DNA from: UBA6623 sp965248235
Lineage (GTDB): Bacteria > Acidobacteriota > Terriglobia > Bryobacterales > UBA6623
NCBI GenBank assembly: GCA_965248235.1
Contig: CBDFIU010000004.1
Location: forward strand, 1,550,001-1,614,000
Direction of reading: 5' to 3'
DNA length: 64,000 bases
Shown here in pieces: positions 27,328 through 36,381 of this stretch. The first letter of the stretch is position 1. Every line of letters begins with the position of its first letter. Made by a program: the position numbers and the translations under genes. The notes beneath the pieces were generated by a model. It searched no databases, was not told where the DNA came from, and saw only the letters and a program-made list of their open reading frames with translations.

Positions 27328-28281
27328 ATGGTCCCGCGGGAAGAAAACCTTACAGCCGAACTCACCGAGAAAGCGCCACTCGACCACGGCGCCGCCCTTT
27401 CGAGTCAAGCACGTGTTTCCCCTGGTCCGTCGTGGCGGCGCTCGGTGATGGCATTGAGTCAACTCGGGCTTTTCACGCTGCTGACGATGTTACTGGCGCA
27501 GGCCTGCGGCTGGCTTTTGTCGCCACTGCCAATGGACCGCATTACGAGATCGGTCTTCTCTCTGTTCCCGCCTGTCGCGGTGGTCACTTTCCTGTTGCTG
27601 CGCTTCCCACAACCGCGGCCGTGGGGCGTTATCGCGGCCGCGCCCAATCGCCGAGCCGTCGCGGCCGCGGGATGGGGCGTGGGCGTGGGTGCGGCACTGG
27701 TCACGATCATTCTGAGCGTTCACTGGGCGCTGGGGTGGGTGGAAATTTCGACCGGCCGACTCGAAAACTACGCCGGACCGCTATGGCAGCCCGCGCTGCT
27801 TGTGGGTGTGTTGACCGTCCTTGTCGGGTCGGCCGGAGAAGAGTTGCTCTTTCGAGGCTATGGGTTTCAGATGCTGGCTCGAGCGACGCATCCATGGGCG
27901 GCGGTCGCGGCGACGGGCGGAATTTTCGGGTGGATTCACCATAGCAACCCCGAATTCTCCGGGCCCGCGTTGGTCAACACCGTGCTGTTTGGAGTCCTGT
28001 TCGGTGTCGCTCTTGTGCGACATCGTACGTTGTGGCTGCCCTACGGTCTGCATGTCGGCTGGAATTTCGCGCTGGCGGTGTCCGGAGCCAACGTCAGTGG
28101 GCTTAAAATCAAGTTGACGGCACTGTACGTGACGCCGGTCGGCCCGGAGCTGTGGACCGGCGGCGCCTACGGACCGGAAGCCGGGCTTTCGGCGACCGCC
28201 GTCGTAGTCGTCGCGGCCTGCGTCATTTGGAAACTGCCGCTTGCGCGGGACAGCCGAAAGCTGTTGTCGGAAGAAGAATAG
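27328..28281 (+). CDS. CPBP-family intramembrane metalloprotease
   Basis: A 317-residue polytopic protein with about eight helices. The CPBP (CAAX protease and bacteriocin-processing; Abi) motifs are present: EELLFRGYGFQ near residue 171, FGWIHHSNPEFSGPALVN, and YGLHVGWNFALA near the C-terminus, giving the glutamates and histidines of the membrane active site. The alternative ATG at 27448 removes 40 polar residues and may be the true start. Such proteins are linked to prenyl-protein processing, stress or immunity; no partner is visible here. Confidence 0.85.
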   Translation: MVPREENLTAELTEKAPLDHGAALSSQARVSPGPSWRRSVMALSQLGLFTLLTMLLAQACGWLLSPLPMDRITRSVFSLFPPVAVVTFLLLRFPQPRPWGVIAAAPNRRAVAAAGWGVGVGAALVTIILSVHWALGWVEISTGRLENYAGPLWQPALLVGVLTVLVGSAGEELLFRGYGFQMLARATHPWAAVAATGGIFGWIHHSNPEFSGPALVNTVLFGVLFGVALVRHRTLWLPYGLHVGWNFALAVSGANVSGLKIKLTALYVTPVGPELWTGGAYGPEAGLSATAVVVVAACVIWKLPLARDSRKLLSEEE

Positions 28282-28318
28282 TAGCAGCCCGTCGGAATGG
28301 CTCGGACAGTAGGTATTC

Positions 28319-29122
28319 ATGCGAAGGCATTTGAGTTTCGCTCTAGGCATGTTGGCTTTGGGAAGCGCGCTGACGCTCCAGGCCAAGATCAGCGTCGAGC
28401 AACGCGCCCGCATCGTGCGGCAATTGACCGCCGAGTACGGCACCGCCAAGGTCATCATCCCGCGCTCTAAGAAAGCTCTGGGTATCTCGACCAAGGGGCG
28501 CTACGATCCCGATCAATGGGGCGACGCCATGGACAAGTTCGGTCCGGCGGCTCGCTTGGGCGACTTGGTGCAAATCACCAGCATCGAGTTTAAGAAGGAC
28601 CGCATCATCATGGTCATCAACCACGGCCTCAAGGGCGGACGCAAGTGGTGGCATCGGGTGCAAATGAGCGGCACCATGCGGCAAGGAACAACGCTCGGCG
28701 CCGGGCAAGGCGTCCACGCCCCGGGCGGAACGAAACTGGCGCTGGTCTTCGAGGGAGGGGTCCCGGAAGTGGAGCCCGAAAAACTCAAGAAGATGATGGA
28801 ACCAATCATCGACTTCACGCAACGCTCCGCCACGGAGCTGTACATGGAAAAACTGCCCGAAGAGTTCCAAGAAGCCATTACGGATAAGCGCGTCCTCGAA
28901 GGCATGAATCGCGATATGGTTCTGCTCGCCAAGGGGCGCCCCGACCGCAAGGTGCGTGACTTCCGAGACGGCGTCGAAACCGAGGATTGGATCTACGGCA
29001 TCCCCCCCGGCAACCTGACCTTCGTCACCTTCGAGGACGAAAAAGTGATCGCCGTACGCGACAGCTACGCCGCCCCCGGTGGCACGGTAGGAATCGTCCA
29101 ACCACCCGAAGACAAGGAATAG
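28319..29122 (+). CDS. secreted protein with BamE-like C-terminal motif
   Basis: A 267-residue protein with a signal peptide (1-22, RRHLSFALGMLALGSALTLQA). The central part is unfamiliar, with MVINHGLKGGRKWWHRVQ. Near the end, EGMNRDMVLLAKGRPDRKV, then DGVETEDWIYGIPPG and LTFVTFEDEKVIAV, resembles the SmpA/OmlA (BamE) repeat, in which GM...V...GxPD precedes a WIYG strand. Probably periplasmic or outer-membrane associated, function unknown. I have the impression that it belongs to a conserved acidobacterial family, but no search could be made. It follows the CPBP gene by 37 bases on the same strand. Confidence 0.6.
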   Translation: MRRHLSFALGMLALGSALTLQAKISVEQRARIVRQLTAEYGTAKVIIPRSKKALGISTKGRYDPDQWGDAMDKFGPAARLGDLVQITSIEFKKDRIIMVINHGLKGGRKWWHRVQMSGTMRQGTTLGAGQGVHAPGGTKLALVFEGGVPEVEPEKLKKMMEPIIDFTQRSATELYMEKLPEEFQEAITDKRVLEGMNRDMVLLAKGRPDRKVRDFRDGVETEDWIYGIPPGNLTFVTFEDEKVIAVRDSYAAPGGTVGIVQPPEDKE

Positions 29123-29139
29123 GATTCACGACAAAGATA

Positions 29140-29190
29140 CAGCGCCCAGAGCGCAAGCGACCGGCCAAGGGCGCAGCGGTTTCGGGGAGA
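29140..29190 (+). repeat. half copy of R3
   Basis: CAGCGCCCAGAGCGCAAGCG, then ACCGGCCAAGGGCGCAGCGG and TTTCGGGG, matches the arm of R3 seen at 21622-21802 and 52725-52864. The opposite arm is missing. It lies between two convergent genes. Confidence 0.6.
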
Positions 29191-29235
29191 CGAAGTTTTG
29201 CGACACGCCAAGCGCAACGGAATCCCTCCCTACCC

Positions 29236-29868
29236 CTACGACCCCAAGGGCAGGAAATACTGCGTCCCCTGAACCGGCCGGCTAAGCTCTTCCAATAATT
29301 CCTCGAGATCCTGTTCTCGATGAACAAAGTCGGACTTCGACGTGTCGACAACTAGGACGTCGGCGGCATTGTAGTGGGCAAAGAAGTGTTCGTAGGCACG
29401 CACCACTTCGTCGATGTATTCGTCGGCGATGTGGGCTTCATCGGCGACGTTCTTTCGCTCGATCCGTTCCCGTAACACGCTCGTGGGAGCTTTGAGGTAA
29501 ACCACCAGATCCGGCGTCTGGAGCTGCTCTTTGAAGTGACGATAGTAACGGTCGTAGACAGCCGCTTCGTCGTCGTTGAGGTTGATATAGGCGAAGAGTT
29601 TATCTTTCTCGAAAAGATGGTCGGCCACGATGGGCGTGTGCGAATGCGGGATGTCGGCATCATGGATGCGCTGGTAACGCGACATCAAGAAGTACATCTG
29701 GGCCCGAAACGCCGAGCCCCCTTCCCCTCGGTAGAAGGGACCCAAAAAAGGGTTATCCTCCGCGTCGAGCAATGGCCGGGCGTGGAGCCGTTCGGCCAAC
29801 GCGTGCGCCAGACTGGTCTTGCCCACGCGCAGCGGGCCTTCGATGGCAATGTAACGGGCGACGCTCAT
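29236..29868 (-). CDS. deoxynucleoside kinase family protein
   Basis: A 210-residue P-loop kinase of the dNK/dCK/dGK family. The ATP loop is EGPLRVGKTSL (10-20); the usual ERS/DRY-like segment is replaced here by PIVADHLFEKDKLFAYINL, the LID-like arginines are in RERIERKNVADEAHI, and LLDAEDNPFLGPFYRG matches the N-terminal base-binding part. It salvages deoxynucleosides to monophosphates. It lies 63 bases downstream of ruvB on the same strand, without a clear ribosome binding site. The exact base preference cannot be read. Confidence 0.85.
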   Translation of the reverse strand: MSVARYIAIEGPLRVGKTSLAHALAERLHARPLLDAEDNPFLGPFYRGEGGSAFRAQMYFLMSRYQRIHDADIPHSHTPIVADHLFEKDKLFAYINLNDDEAAVYDRYYRHFKEQLQTPDLVVYLKAPTSVLRERIERKNVADEAHIADEYIDEVVRAYEHFFAHYNAADVLVVDTSKSDFVHREQDLEELLEELSRPVQGTQYFLPLGS

Positions 29869-29931
29869 CTTGTTTTCAAATTCCCTTGTCTCGATCCATG
29901 CATCGCGCAGGCCTTCGCCGACCAGGTGCTG

Positions 29932-30957
29932 CTAGAATCCCAGACTCGCCTGCGGTCCTCGCGGCAACTCAATCTCGAAATACTCAAACGCGGACCGCGT
30001 GCCGACTCTTCCCCGAGGCGTGCGGTCCAGAAACCCTAATTGCATTAGGTAGGGCTCATAGACCTCTTCAATCGTATTGGGGTCTTCTCCGATCGACGCC
30101 GCGATGGTGTTGAGGCCGACCGGGCCGCCGCCGTATTTTTTCAAAATCGTCCGCATCAGCTTCTGGTCGATTTCGTCGAGCCCGTAGTTATCTACCTCGA
30201 GCAAGTCGAGCGCGGTTTGCGCGATCTCGCGCTGGACCACGCCGTCGGCGCGAACCTGCGAGTAGTCGCGCACCCTGCGCAGCAAGCGGTTGGCCACGCG
30301 CGGCGTCCCGCGGCTGCGCTTGGCGATCTCCTCGGCGCCGCCTTCGTCGATTTCCACTTCCAACAGCCGCGCCGATCGGTAGACAATCCGCATCAGCTCC
30401 GCCGTTTCATACGGATTCAGCCGCAGCGTTAAGCCGAAGCGGCTACGCAGGGGTCCGCTGATCAGCCCGGCCCGGGTCGTCGCGCCGATCGCCGTAAACG
30501 GAGCGAGCGGAATCGAGTGCGTCCGAGCGCCCGGCCCCGACCCGACCATCAAATCCACGCGGTAGTCCTCGAGTGCCGAATACAGCATTTCCTCCACGTC
30601 GGCAAGCAAGCGGTGAACCTCATCGACAAAGAACACCTGCCTCTCGTCGAGAGTCGTCAGCGCGCCGGTCAGGTCAAGCTTCTTCTGCAACACCGGACCG
30701 GACGTGAAGTCGATCCGCACGCCCAGTTCGTTCGCGATGATACCGGCCAGCGTGGTCTTGCCCAATCCCGGCGGGCCATAGAGCAAGACATGATCCATCG
30801 CCTCGCCGCGCCCCTTAGCCGCCTCGATCGCAATGCCCAAAACCTCTTTGAGCTTGGACTGGCCGATGAATTCCGTTAAGCCTTGCGGCCGCAGGCTGAG
30901 GTCGAATTGTCGATCCTCCTCTTCGGCCGTTCCTGAAACGATGCGCGTCTCCGACAT
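29932..30957 (-). CDS. ruvB: Holliday junction branch migration DNA helicase RuvB
   Basis: RuvB is the hexameric ATPase motor that pumps DNA through Holliday junctions held by RuvA. 341 residues. Walker A GPPGLGKTTL at 61-70, Walker B VDEVHRL at 111-117, sensor GATTRAGLISGPLRSRFG and the C-terminal winged helix with LGFLDRTPRGRVGT are all intact. ruvA lies 34 bases upstream on the same strand; ruvC is not adjacent. Confidence 0.97.
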   Translation of the reverse strand: MSETRIVSGTAEEEDRQFDLSLRPQGLTEFIGQSKLKEVLGIAIEAAKGRGEAMDHVLLYGPPGLGKTTLAGIIANELGVRIDFTSGPVLQKKLDLTGALTTLDERQVFFVDEVHRLLADVEEMLYSALEDYRVDLMVGSGPGARTHSIPLAPFTAIGATTRAGLISGPLRSRFGLTLRLNPYETAELMRIVYRSARLLEVEIDEGGAEEIAKRSRGTPRVANRLLRRVRDYSQVRADGVVQREIAQTALDLLEVDNYGLDEIDQKLMRTILKKYGGGPVGLNTIAASIGEDPNTIEEVYEPYLMQLGFLDRTPRGRVGTRSAFEYFEIELPRGPQASLGF

Positions 30958-30991
30958 CGAACACCTTGCCCCGGCTCGGGGCGCCGCCCGG

Positions 30992-31594
30992 CTACCGCGA
31001 GATCAACTCCAGAGAGCGGCGGAACAACGGCTCAAAGGCCGTTTCGCCGTCTTCCCCCAACGCCTTGTCCACCGCCGTGCGCGCCGCCTCGCGCGAACAG
31101 CCCAGATTGAGCAACGCCGAGATCACTTCCCGCTGCGTGGCGTCGCTCCCGTCTCCTCCGGCCGCCGCCGAATCGGCGCCCTCCGGCTCGAGCGCGCCGA
31201 GCTTTTCCCGTAACTCGAGGACGATCCGCTCACCCGTCTTCTTGCCGACGCCGGGGATGCGCGTCAAGCGGCCGACGTCAGCGGTTCGAATCGCGGCCGC
31301 CAGCTCGTCCGCCGGCAATCCCGATAATATCGTAATCGCCAATCGCGGGCCGATCCCGCCGACTGTGATCAACTTCTCGAAGATGCCCTTTTCGCGGCGC
31401 GTACTAAAGCCGAAAAGGGATAACGCGTCTTCGCGGACGTGCGTATGGATTTCGAGGGATATATCCGCGCCGGCCTGACCCAACTGGGAATACGTGGATA
31501 CCGGGATGATGACTGCGTACCCCACCCCGCCGACATCGATCGTGACAAGGTTCGGCTGTTTGTCGTGCAACTTGCCCCGCAAGTGGGCGATCAT
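30992..31594 (-). CDS. ruvA: Holliday junction branch migration protein RuvA
   Basis: RuvA binds the four-way junction as a tetramer and recruits RuvB. The 200-residue protein begins MIAHLRGKLHDKQPNLVTI (OB fold), then the helix-hairpin-helix pair around KLITVGGIGPRLAI and RIPGVGKKTGERIVLELREK, and a small C-terminal RuvB-binding domain. Family-normal length and no missing part. First in a ruvA-ruvB unit followed by the deoxynucleoside kinase. Confidence 0.96.
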   Translation of the reverse strand: MIAHLRGKLHDKQPNLVTIDVGGVGYAVIIPVSTYSQLGQAGADISLEIHTHVREDALSLFGFSTRREKGIFEKLITVGGIGPRLAITILSGLPADELAAAIRTADVGRLTRIPGVGKKTGERIVLELREKLGALEPEGADSAAAGGDGSDATQREVISALLNLGCSREAARTAVDKALGEDGETAFEPLFRRSLELISR

Positions 31595-31773
31595 TCGTAC
31601 ATACTCGCCATCAGGATCGGCCGGGCCGGAACGTAAGGCAAATTATGGCAACCCTCCGGGGGGGTGTCAAGCAGACGGGAATCGCCGGGCTCGGGCGCTA
31701 TGATAGAGGGTCTTTCGCCTCCCCTACCGCGCTTGAGGGGACACAGGGAAGGGCTCCCAAGTCGGTCAACCCG

Positions 31774-32487
31774 ATGTCGCTTCGTCGAGTATTCGTGGAC
31801 GCCGTTGTCGCCGGAAAGGCGGCCGTCGGCGGCGAACGCGCCCATCATCTGGCGCGAGTGGCGAGGCTGCGACCCGATGAGCGCGTCGAAGTCAGCGATC
31901 AGGAGAGACTCTACACCGCCCGCGTGGCCGCGGTCAGCGGCAAGTCGGTCGAATTCGCGATCGAGACCGAAATCGAGCCCCCTCCGCCGGGCCGGCCTGT
32001 CTGCCTGCTGCTTTCGCTGATCAAGTTCGCTCGTTTCGAATGGGCAATCGAAAAGACGACCGAGCTGGGTGTGACGTCGATCGTGCCGCTGCTCGCCGAC
32101 AGAAGCGAGCGGGGACTCGCGGCCGCGGCGGCAAAACGAACCGACCGTTGGCGCCGCATCGCCGACGAAGCCGCGCAACAGGCGCGCCGCATGGTGCCGC
32201 CCGGAATCGAGCCGCCGGCAAATCTCGATCAAGCCGTCGCAAGGGCCGAAGATTCGGACCGTTTTATCCTCGACCGCGACGGGCTCTCTTTGTCCCAGGC
32301 TCTGCAAGAAGCGGATTCGGACTCAACCCGAGAAGTCGTTTTGCTAGTGGGGCCCGAAGGCGGCTGGAGCGATCGAGAACGGGCGGCGGCACAAAGTCAG
32401 GGATTCGTGACGGTTGGTTTGGGGGCGAATATTCTGCGGTCCGAGACCGCGGCCGTCGCGGCGGTGGCCGCAGCGACCACGGGCTAG
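31774..32487 (+). CDS. rsmE: 16S rRNA (uracil-1498-N3)-methyltransferase
   Basis: RsmE methylates U1498 of 16S rRNA. The 237-residue SPOUT protein has an N-terminal PUA-like part (AHHLARVARLRPDERVEV) and the trefoil-knot motifs LLVGPEGGWSDRE and LGANILRSETAAV. The ATG at 31774 is used because MSLRRVFVDAVVAGKAAV fits the family; upstream open sequence does not. The C-terminal four bases overlap the converging rhomboid gene. Confidence 0.93.
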   Translation: MSLRRVFVDAVVAGKAAVGGERAHHLARVARLRPDERVEVSDQERLYTARVAAVSGKSVEFAIETEIEPPPPGRPVCLLLSLIKFARFEWAIEKTTELGVTSIVPLLADRSERGLAAAAAKRTDRWRRIADEAAQQARRMVPPGIEPPANLDQAVARAEDSDRFILDRDGLSLSQALQEADSDSTREVVLLVGPEGGWSDRERAAAQSQGFVTVGLGANILRSETAAVAAVAAATTG

Positions 32488-33299
32488 AAAAACGGCGTGG
32501 CCATCATCGACTCGTAGGCTTGGTAGAAAGAATAAGCGACGATCAGTAAAACGGCCGCGGCGGCTGTCCTCCAAATCGACTCAACCGGGTGCGCGTAGCG
32601 CGGGGTCCCGGCGAAGTAGGCGATCACGAAGCCCGCGGCCATGCCCCCCAGATGCGCGGCGTTGTCGATGGGTAATCCGGGCATCAACCCGATCAAGACG
32701 ATAATGACCGCCCAGCGAATGTAGAACGAGCGGAAGGAACCGCCGCTGCGATAGCCGTGCGCGATCATAGCTCCGATCAGCCCGCAGGCGGCGGCCGAGG
32801 CGCCCACGGAAATGGCATAGGGGGACCAGAAAAGGCTCGCTACGAACCCGAAGAAGCTCGACACAAAATAAATCACCAGAAACCGTGACGTCCCGAAAAC
32901 TTCCTCGGCGTGCATTCCGAGATCAAACAGCACCCAAGAATTCATCACGATATGGAGCACGCCGGCGTGCAGGAAGCCGGCCGTAATCAGCCGCCACCAC
33001 TCGCCGTGGGCGATAAAGAAAGTGTCCTTGGCGCCGAACAGCCGCAGGATTCGGCCGTCGATACTCATCAGGAAACCGCCGCCATCCGAGCCCTTCATCG
33101 TCATCAGCATGGTGGCGATAAACAGCCCGAAATTCACCAGGAGAATGACCATGGTCGTGAAATTCTCTTGGGGGATAAGCTTGCTGATCGGTCCCGGTTC
33201 GCGGCGCGGCTTGCCCAGCTCAATGCCGCAATAAGAGCAGACCCCGAGTTTCGGGTCGAGCAAGGCCCTGCAATTTGGGCACATTCTTACGTTCGCCAT
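32484..33299 (-). CDS. rhomboid-family intramembrane serine protease with zinc ribbon
   Basis: A 271-residue rhomboid. An N-terminal zinc ribbon has C7, C10, C21 and C24. Six helices follow, with the catalytic serine S168 in SVGASAAACGLIG and histidine H216 in DNAAHLGGMAAGF; WWRLITAGFLHAGVLHIVMN carries the loop-1 and helix-2 pattern. It cleaves single-pass membrane substrates inside the inner membrane; the substrates are unknown. Its stop overlaps rsmE by four bases on the opposite strand. Confidence 0.92.
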   Translation of the reverse strand: MANVRMCPNCRALLDPKLGVCSYCGIELGKPRREPGPISKLIPQENFTTMVILLVNFGLFIATMLMTMKGSDGGGFLMSIDGRILRLFGAKDTFFIAHGEWWRLITAGFLHAGVLHIVMNSWVLFDLGMHAEEVFGTSRFLVIYFVSSFFGFVASLFWSPYAISVGASAAACGLIGAMIAHGYRSGGSFRSFYIRWAVIIVLIGLMPGLPIDNAAHLGGMAAGFVIAYFAGTPRYAHPVESIWRTAAAAVLLIVAYSFYQAYESMMATPFF

Positions 33300-33351
33300 G
33301 ACCTGGTCCGAACTCCTTCATCTTCTCGGCTTGCGTGGGGTCTTGGCAACT

Positions 33352-34270
33352 TCACTTCGAAGCGCACCGTCGGCATGACGGTTTCGAGTCGACGCAAAAC
33401 CATGCCGAAAGGTGACGGTTCCGGATTTCTTCGCGGACCTCACTTCCCGGGCACGGGCTGCGGGTCGCGGAGCATCCAAAAGGCCCGTTGAGGGGACGTG
33501 TGAGAAGCCCGATTTGAAGGCAATCGGTGTCGGTGTAGTAGTGGCTGACGAGCGTCTTCCTGGTCAGTGCCGGGTCGGTCCGCTCCTCTGCCCCATGCAA
33601 CAGCTCGGAATGCCAGATGAAAACGTCACCTTTGGCGGCGGAGAAAGAACGCGGCTTGATTTTTCGTTTTTCGATTTCCTTCTCGATATACTGCCGCCAA
33701 AGTGGTTGCTCACCGTTGATTTGACTGCGCCCGCCGTTGGAAAACAGGTAAGGCTCGATCTTGTGGCTGCCGGGATAATAGTGGAGCGGGCCCGCACCGG
33801 AGCTGACGTCTTCAAGGGCGATCCAGGTCGCGACGAGATGACCGATCGTTGTAGGCGTCATGTACATCGAATCGACGTGAGCCGACTGCTGTGAGCCGTA
33901 GTCCAAGCTCAAGGTGTTACAGAGCACCGCTTTCCCCGGCAGCAAGGCGTGCAAAATCGGCACCAGCCTGGGGTGGAGGCTGGTCCCGCGAATCGATTCA
34001 TATTCGAGGAAGAGATCGTTGACTTTGTGTGGATGTTTGCTGTCGTCCTCGGAAACGTCGGCGATCAACTTGCGGTTTCCGGTGACTAGATCGTCCACGA
34101 CAACTCGCTCGGGCCGCTCCCGCCACACGCCCCTCGTGGACATCGAGCACCTGTTTCACTTCTTGATCGTCGAAGAAGCGAGGCAGAATCAGATAACCTT
34201 CCACATCCCAACAGCGCCGCTGTTCGGCGTTGAGCCGGGTGTTTCTGAACCACCAATACCGAAAACTCAC
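33352..34270 (-). pseudogene. phytanoyl-CoA dioxygenase-like gene split by a +1 frameshift
   Basis: Two overlapping frames make one PhyH-family Fe(II)/2-oxoglutarate oxygenase. The upstream frame, probably from GTG at 34270 with GGAGGAG before it, gives SFRYWWFRNTRLNAEQRRCW, then GYLILPRFFDDQEVKQVLDV. The downstream frame continues GVWRERPERVVVDDLVTG, then SLDYGSQQSAHVDSMYMTP with an HxD metal pair and DVFIWHSELLHGAEE with the distal histidine. Removing one C from the CCCC run at 34130-34133 joins them without gap. Either the gene is dead or the run length is a sequencing or assembly error. The C-terminal 50 residues are cysteine-rich and atypical. Confidence 0.8.
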
Positions 34271-34381
34271 GCTGGGGTACTCCTCCAACAGGTCAGGCCG
34301 ATTTCAAAAGGATGTCACGGCCGCGGAGCGATCCGCAACAAAAGCCGGCGGGGCGTGACAAATGAAGACATGAACGAGGAG

Positions 34382-34403
34382 AACCGTTTCCAAAAAAACG
34401 GCT
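34382..34403 (-). terminator. possible terminator after ribE
   Basis: On the minus strand, AGCCGTTT-TTTTGG-AAACGGTT forms a six- to seven-base stem about 20 bases after the ribE stop. T residues fall in the loop rather than after the stem, so termination is uncertain. Confidence 0.3.
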
Positions 34404-34421
34404 AACACGGGGGGATCCAGG

Positions 34422-35069
34422 TCAGTAACCCTGTTCCTTGAGATCGTCGATTCGCAGCGAGGATTTCGGAGCTCGGTCCGCGGTTTCAAGCAGTTTTTCG
34501 ACGTGCTTGGCGATGACGTCGCACTCGAGATTGACCTTCCCGCCAACTCGCGGCCCAGCCAGGTTGGTCCGTTCATACGTGTGCGGAATGATCGCCACGC
34601 TGATGACGTCGCCTTTCAGGGACGCGATAGTCAGGCTGATGCCGTCGATCGCGATGCTGCCCTTGAAAACGAGATAACGCAGCAGATCCTCGGGGGCGCG
34701 GACACTCAACCACCAGTTGCCGTCCGGCAACGGTTCGAGCGCGACCAATTCGCCCACGCCATCCACGTGGCCCTGGACGAAATGGCCGCTGAGGCGATCG
34801 GTGGGCAGCAGGGGCCGCTCGAGGTTGACTCTGTCCCCGGGACGCAAGAGCCCCAGGTTGGATCTTTCCAAGGTTTCGGGGGAGAGATCGGCGCCGAAGC
34901 CTTCGGGGGTGATCGAGATCGCGGTCAGGCAAACACCGTTGACGGCTATGCTGCCGCCGATCTCGAGATCGGAAAGCACCTCGCGGCCTCGAATGATCAG
35001 CCGAGCACCACCGGCTTGACGTTCCAAGCCTTCGACGGTTCCGGTTTCCTCAACGATGCCTGTGAACAT
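34422..35069 (-). CDS. ribE: riboflavin synthase alpha chain
   Basis: Riboflavin synthase dismutates two lumazine molecules to riboflavin. The 215-residue protein has the internal repeat of two beta barrels: MFTGIVEETGTVEGLER with INGVCLTA-like AVNGVCLTAISI, and FVQGHVDGVGELVALEP with AIDGISLTIASL. Length is normal. It lies 163 bases downstream of ribD on the same strand, in a ftsY-ribD-ribE arrangement; ribBA and ribH are not in the window. Confidence 0.95.
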   Translation of the reverse strand: MFTGIVEETGTVEGLERQAGGARLIIRGREVLSDLEIGGSIAVNGVCLTAISITPEGFGADLSPETLERSNLGLLRPGDRVNLERPLLPTDRLSGHFVQGHVDGVGELVALEPLPDGNWWLSVRAPEDLLRYLVFKGSIAIDGISLTIASLKGDVISVAIIPHTYERTNLAGPRVGGKVNLECDVIAKHVEKLLETADRAPKSSLRIDDLKEQGY

Positions 35070-35197
35070 GATGCTCTTCCCCGCACCGACAGTCGGCCTG
35101 TACTAACTTTCCCATGACTCCGCGGCCAACCGAGGGAATGAAGCTCTCCGGGCCCCCCGCCCAGTCTCGCAGTGGCCCTCCGGGTGGTCTCGCAGTG

Positions 35198-35219
35198 GGG
35201 CGGGTCTCCAGGCCTGCCC
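35198..35219 (-). repeat. short hairpin repeat R6, copy 2, just after ribD
   Basis: GGGCGGG-TCTCCAGG-CCTGCCC, a seven-base stem with one G-T pair, ends 13 bases after the ribD stop. The loop and the following CATC match copy 1 at 18343-18364, which also sits just past a stop codon. Confidence 0.6.
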
Positions 35220-35232
35220 ATCCGAGCCGACG

Positions 35233-36381
35233 CTACCCCGCCGCCGCCTCGGGCTCGGCCGATCGGTCCGGATATGCTTCAACGGCGAACTCGTTGGGAC
35301 CTACTGAAAACGTGCGTAGATCGCGAAGCCGCAGCGCGCCTTGGCGACTGCGGCGCCCCACGCCGCCGACCATGGGAATCGAATCGACCCCGCCCAAGAT
35401 CTTCGGCGCGTAATAGAGCAGAATCTTATCGACGATCCCGGAATCGAGTAGCGCCCAATTCAGCTTGGCCCCGGCCTCGATCAATAACGATGTCCTTTGT
35501 TGACGCCCCAGCCATTCGACCACCCCAAGCAAGCTCACCCTGCCTCGTTCGCCGTCGAAAACGTGGACCGGAATCCCGAGGTCCGCGAGCGCCTGTTTTC
35601 GCTTTGCCGGCGCGGCCGATGTGGTCATCACGACCAGATCGTCGTCGAATGACTCAGCGAGCTTGGAATTCAACGGCAGGCGCGAAAGCGAATCGACCAC
35701 GATGCGCAGCAACGGCCGCCGGCGAGGAAGACCCGTGCGGTCGGTCAACAGACAATCGTCGGCGAGCACCGTGCCGATGCCGGTGAGGATCGCATCGTGG
35801 TCGTGGCGAACCTGCTGCACGTGGTCGCGCGCGACGTCGCTGGTAATCCAGCCGCGATTGTCGTCGGGCGCCGCGATCTTGCCGTCGAGGGTAACGGCGG
35901 ACTTGAGCGTAACGAAAGGCTTGCCCGTGCGGCTGAAATGAAAAGCGGCCTCGTTCCGGCGGCCTGCTTCGGCGGCGAGGTCGGGCGCGGAATCCGGGAC
36001 CCGCACGACTTCGACACCCGCTTTCTCAAGCGCTTCGAAACCTCGTCCGCTCACTTCGGGGTGCGGGTCCTCGGTCGCCGCGACAACGCGCCGCACTCCG
36101 GCTTGCAAGATGGCTTCGGTGCACGCCGGAGTGCGACCTTCAAAGCAGCAGGGCTCGAGGCTGACATAGAGCGTCCCGCCACGAGCGGACTCGCCGGCTT
36201 CCTCGAGCGCGATCACTTCGGCATGCTTGGCGACATCCCATGTATAGAAACCAATCCCCACTTCTTTGCCTTGGGCGTCGAAAACGATCGCGCCGACAAC
36301 GGGATTGGGCGCGGCCAAGCCCCGGCCTTGGGCCGCGAGGTCGATGGTTCGGCGAAGCAGTTGTTGCTCTTCGGCGGTCAT
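35233..36381 (-). CDS. ribD: bifunctional riboflavin deaminase/reductase
   Basis: RibD deaminates then reduces the pyrimidine intermediate of riboflavin synthesis. The 382-residue protein has the zinc deaminase site H53-A-E55 (KHAEVIAL), C78 and C87 (LEPCCFEGRTPAC) and a DHFR-like reductase domain from about residue 150 (PFVTLKSAVTLDGKIA, HDAILTGIGTVLADD). The PCC in place of PCS-H is a small variation. Its ATG overlaps the ftsY stop by four bases, so expression depends on ftsY. No FMN riboswitch is seen upstream, as expected for an internal gene. Confidence 0.94.
   Translation of the reverse strand: MTAEEQQLLRRTIDLAAQGRGLAAPNPVVGAIVFDAQGKEVGIGFYTWDVAKHAEVIALEEAGESARGGTLYVSLEPCCFEGRTPACTEAILQAGVRRVVAATEDPHPEVSGRGFEALEKAGVEVVRVPDSAPDLAAEAGRRNEAAFHFSRTGKPFVTLKSAVTLDGKIAAPDDNRGWITSDVARDHVQQVRHDHDAILTGIGTVLADDCLLTDRTGLPRRRPLLRIVVDSLSRLPLNSKLAESFDDDLVVMTTSAAPAKRKQALADLGIPVHVFDGERGRVSLLGVVEWLGRQQRTSLLIEAGAKLNWALLDSGIVDKILLYYAPKILGGVDSIPMVGGVGRRSRQGALRLRDLRTFSVGPNEFAVEAYPDRSAEPEAAAG

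Noticed and set aside
31275..31300. GGTTCGAATC, resembling a tRNA T-loop
   Set aside because: It lies inside ruvA coding sequence and no acceptor or anticodon stems fit around it.
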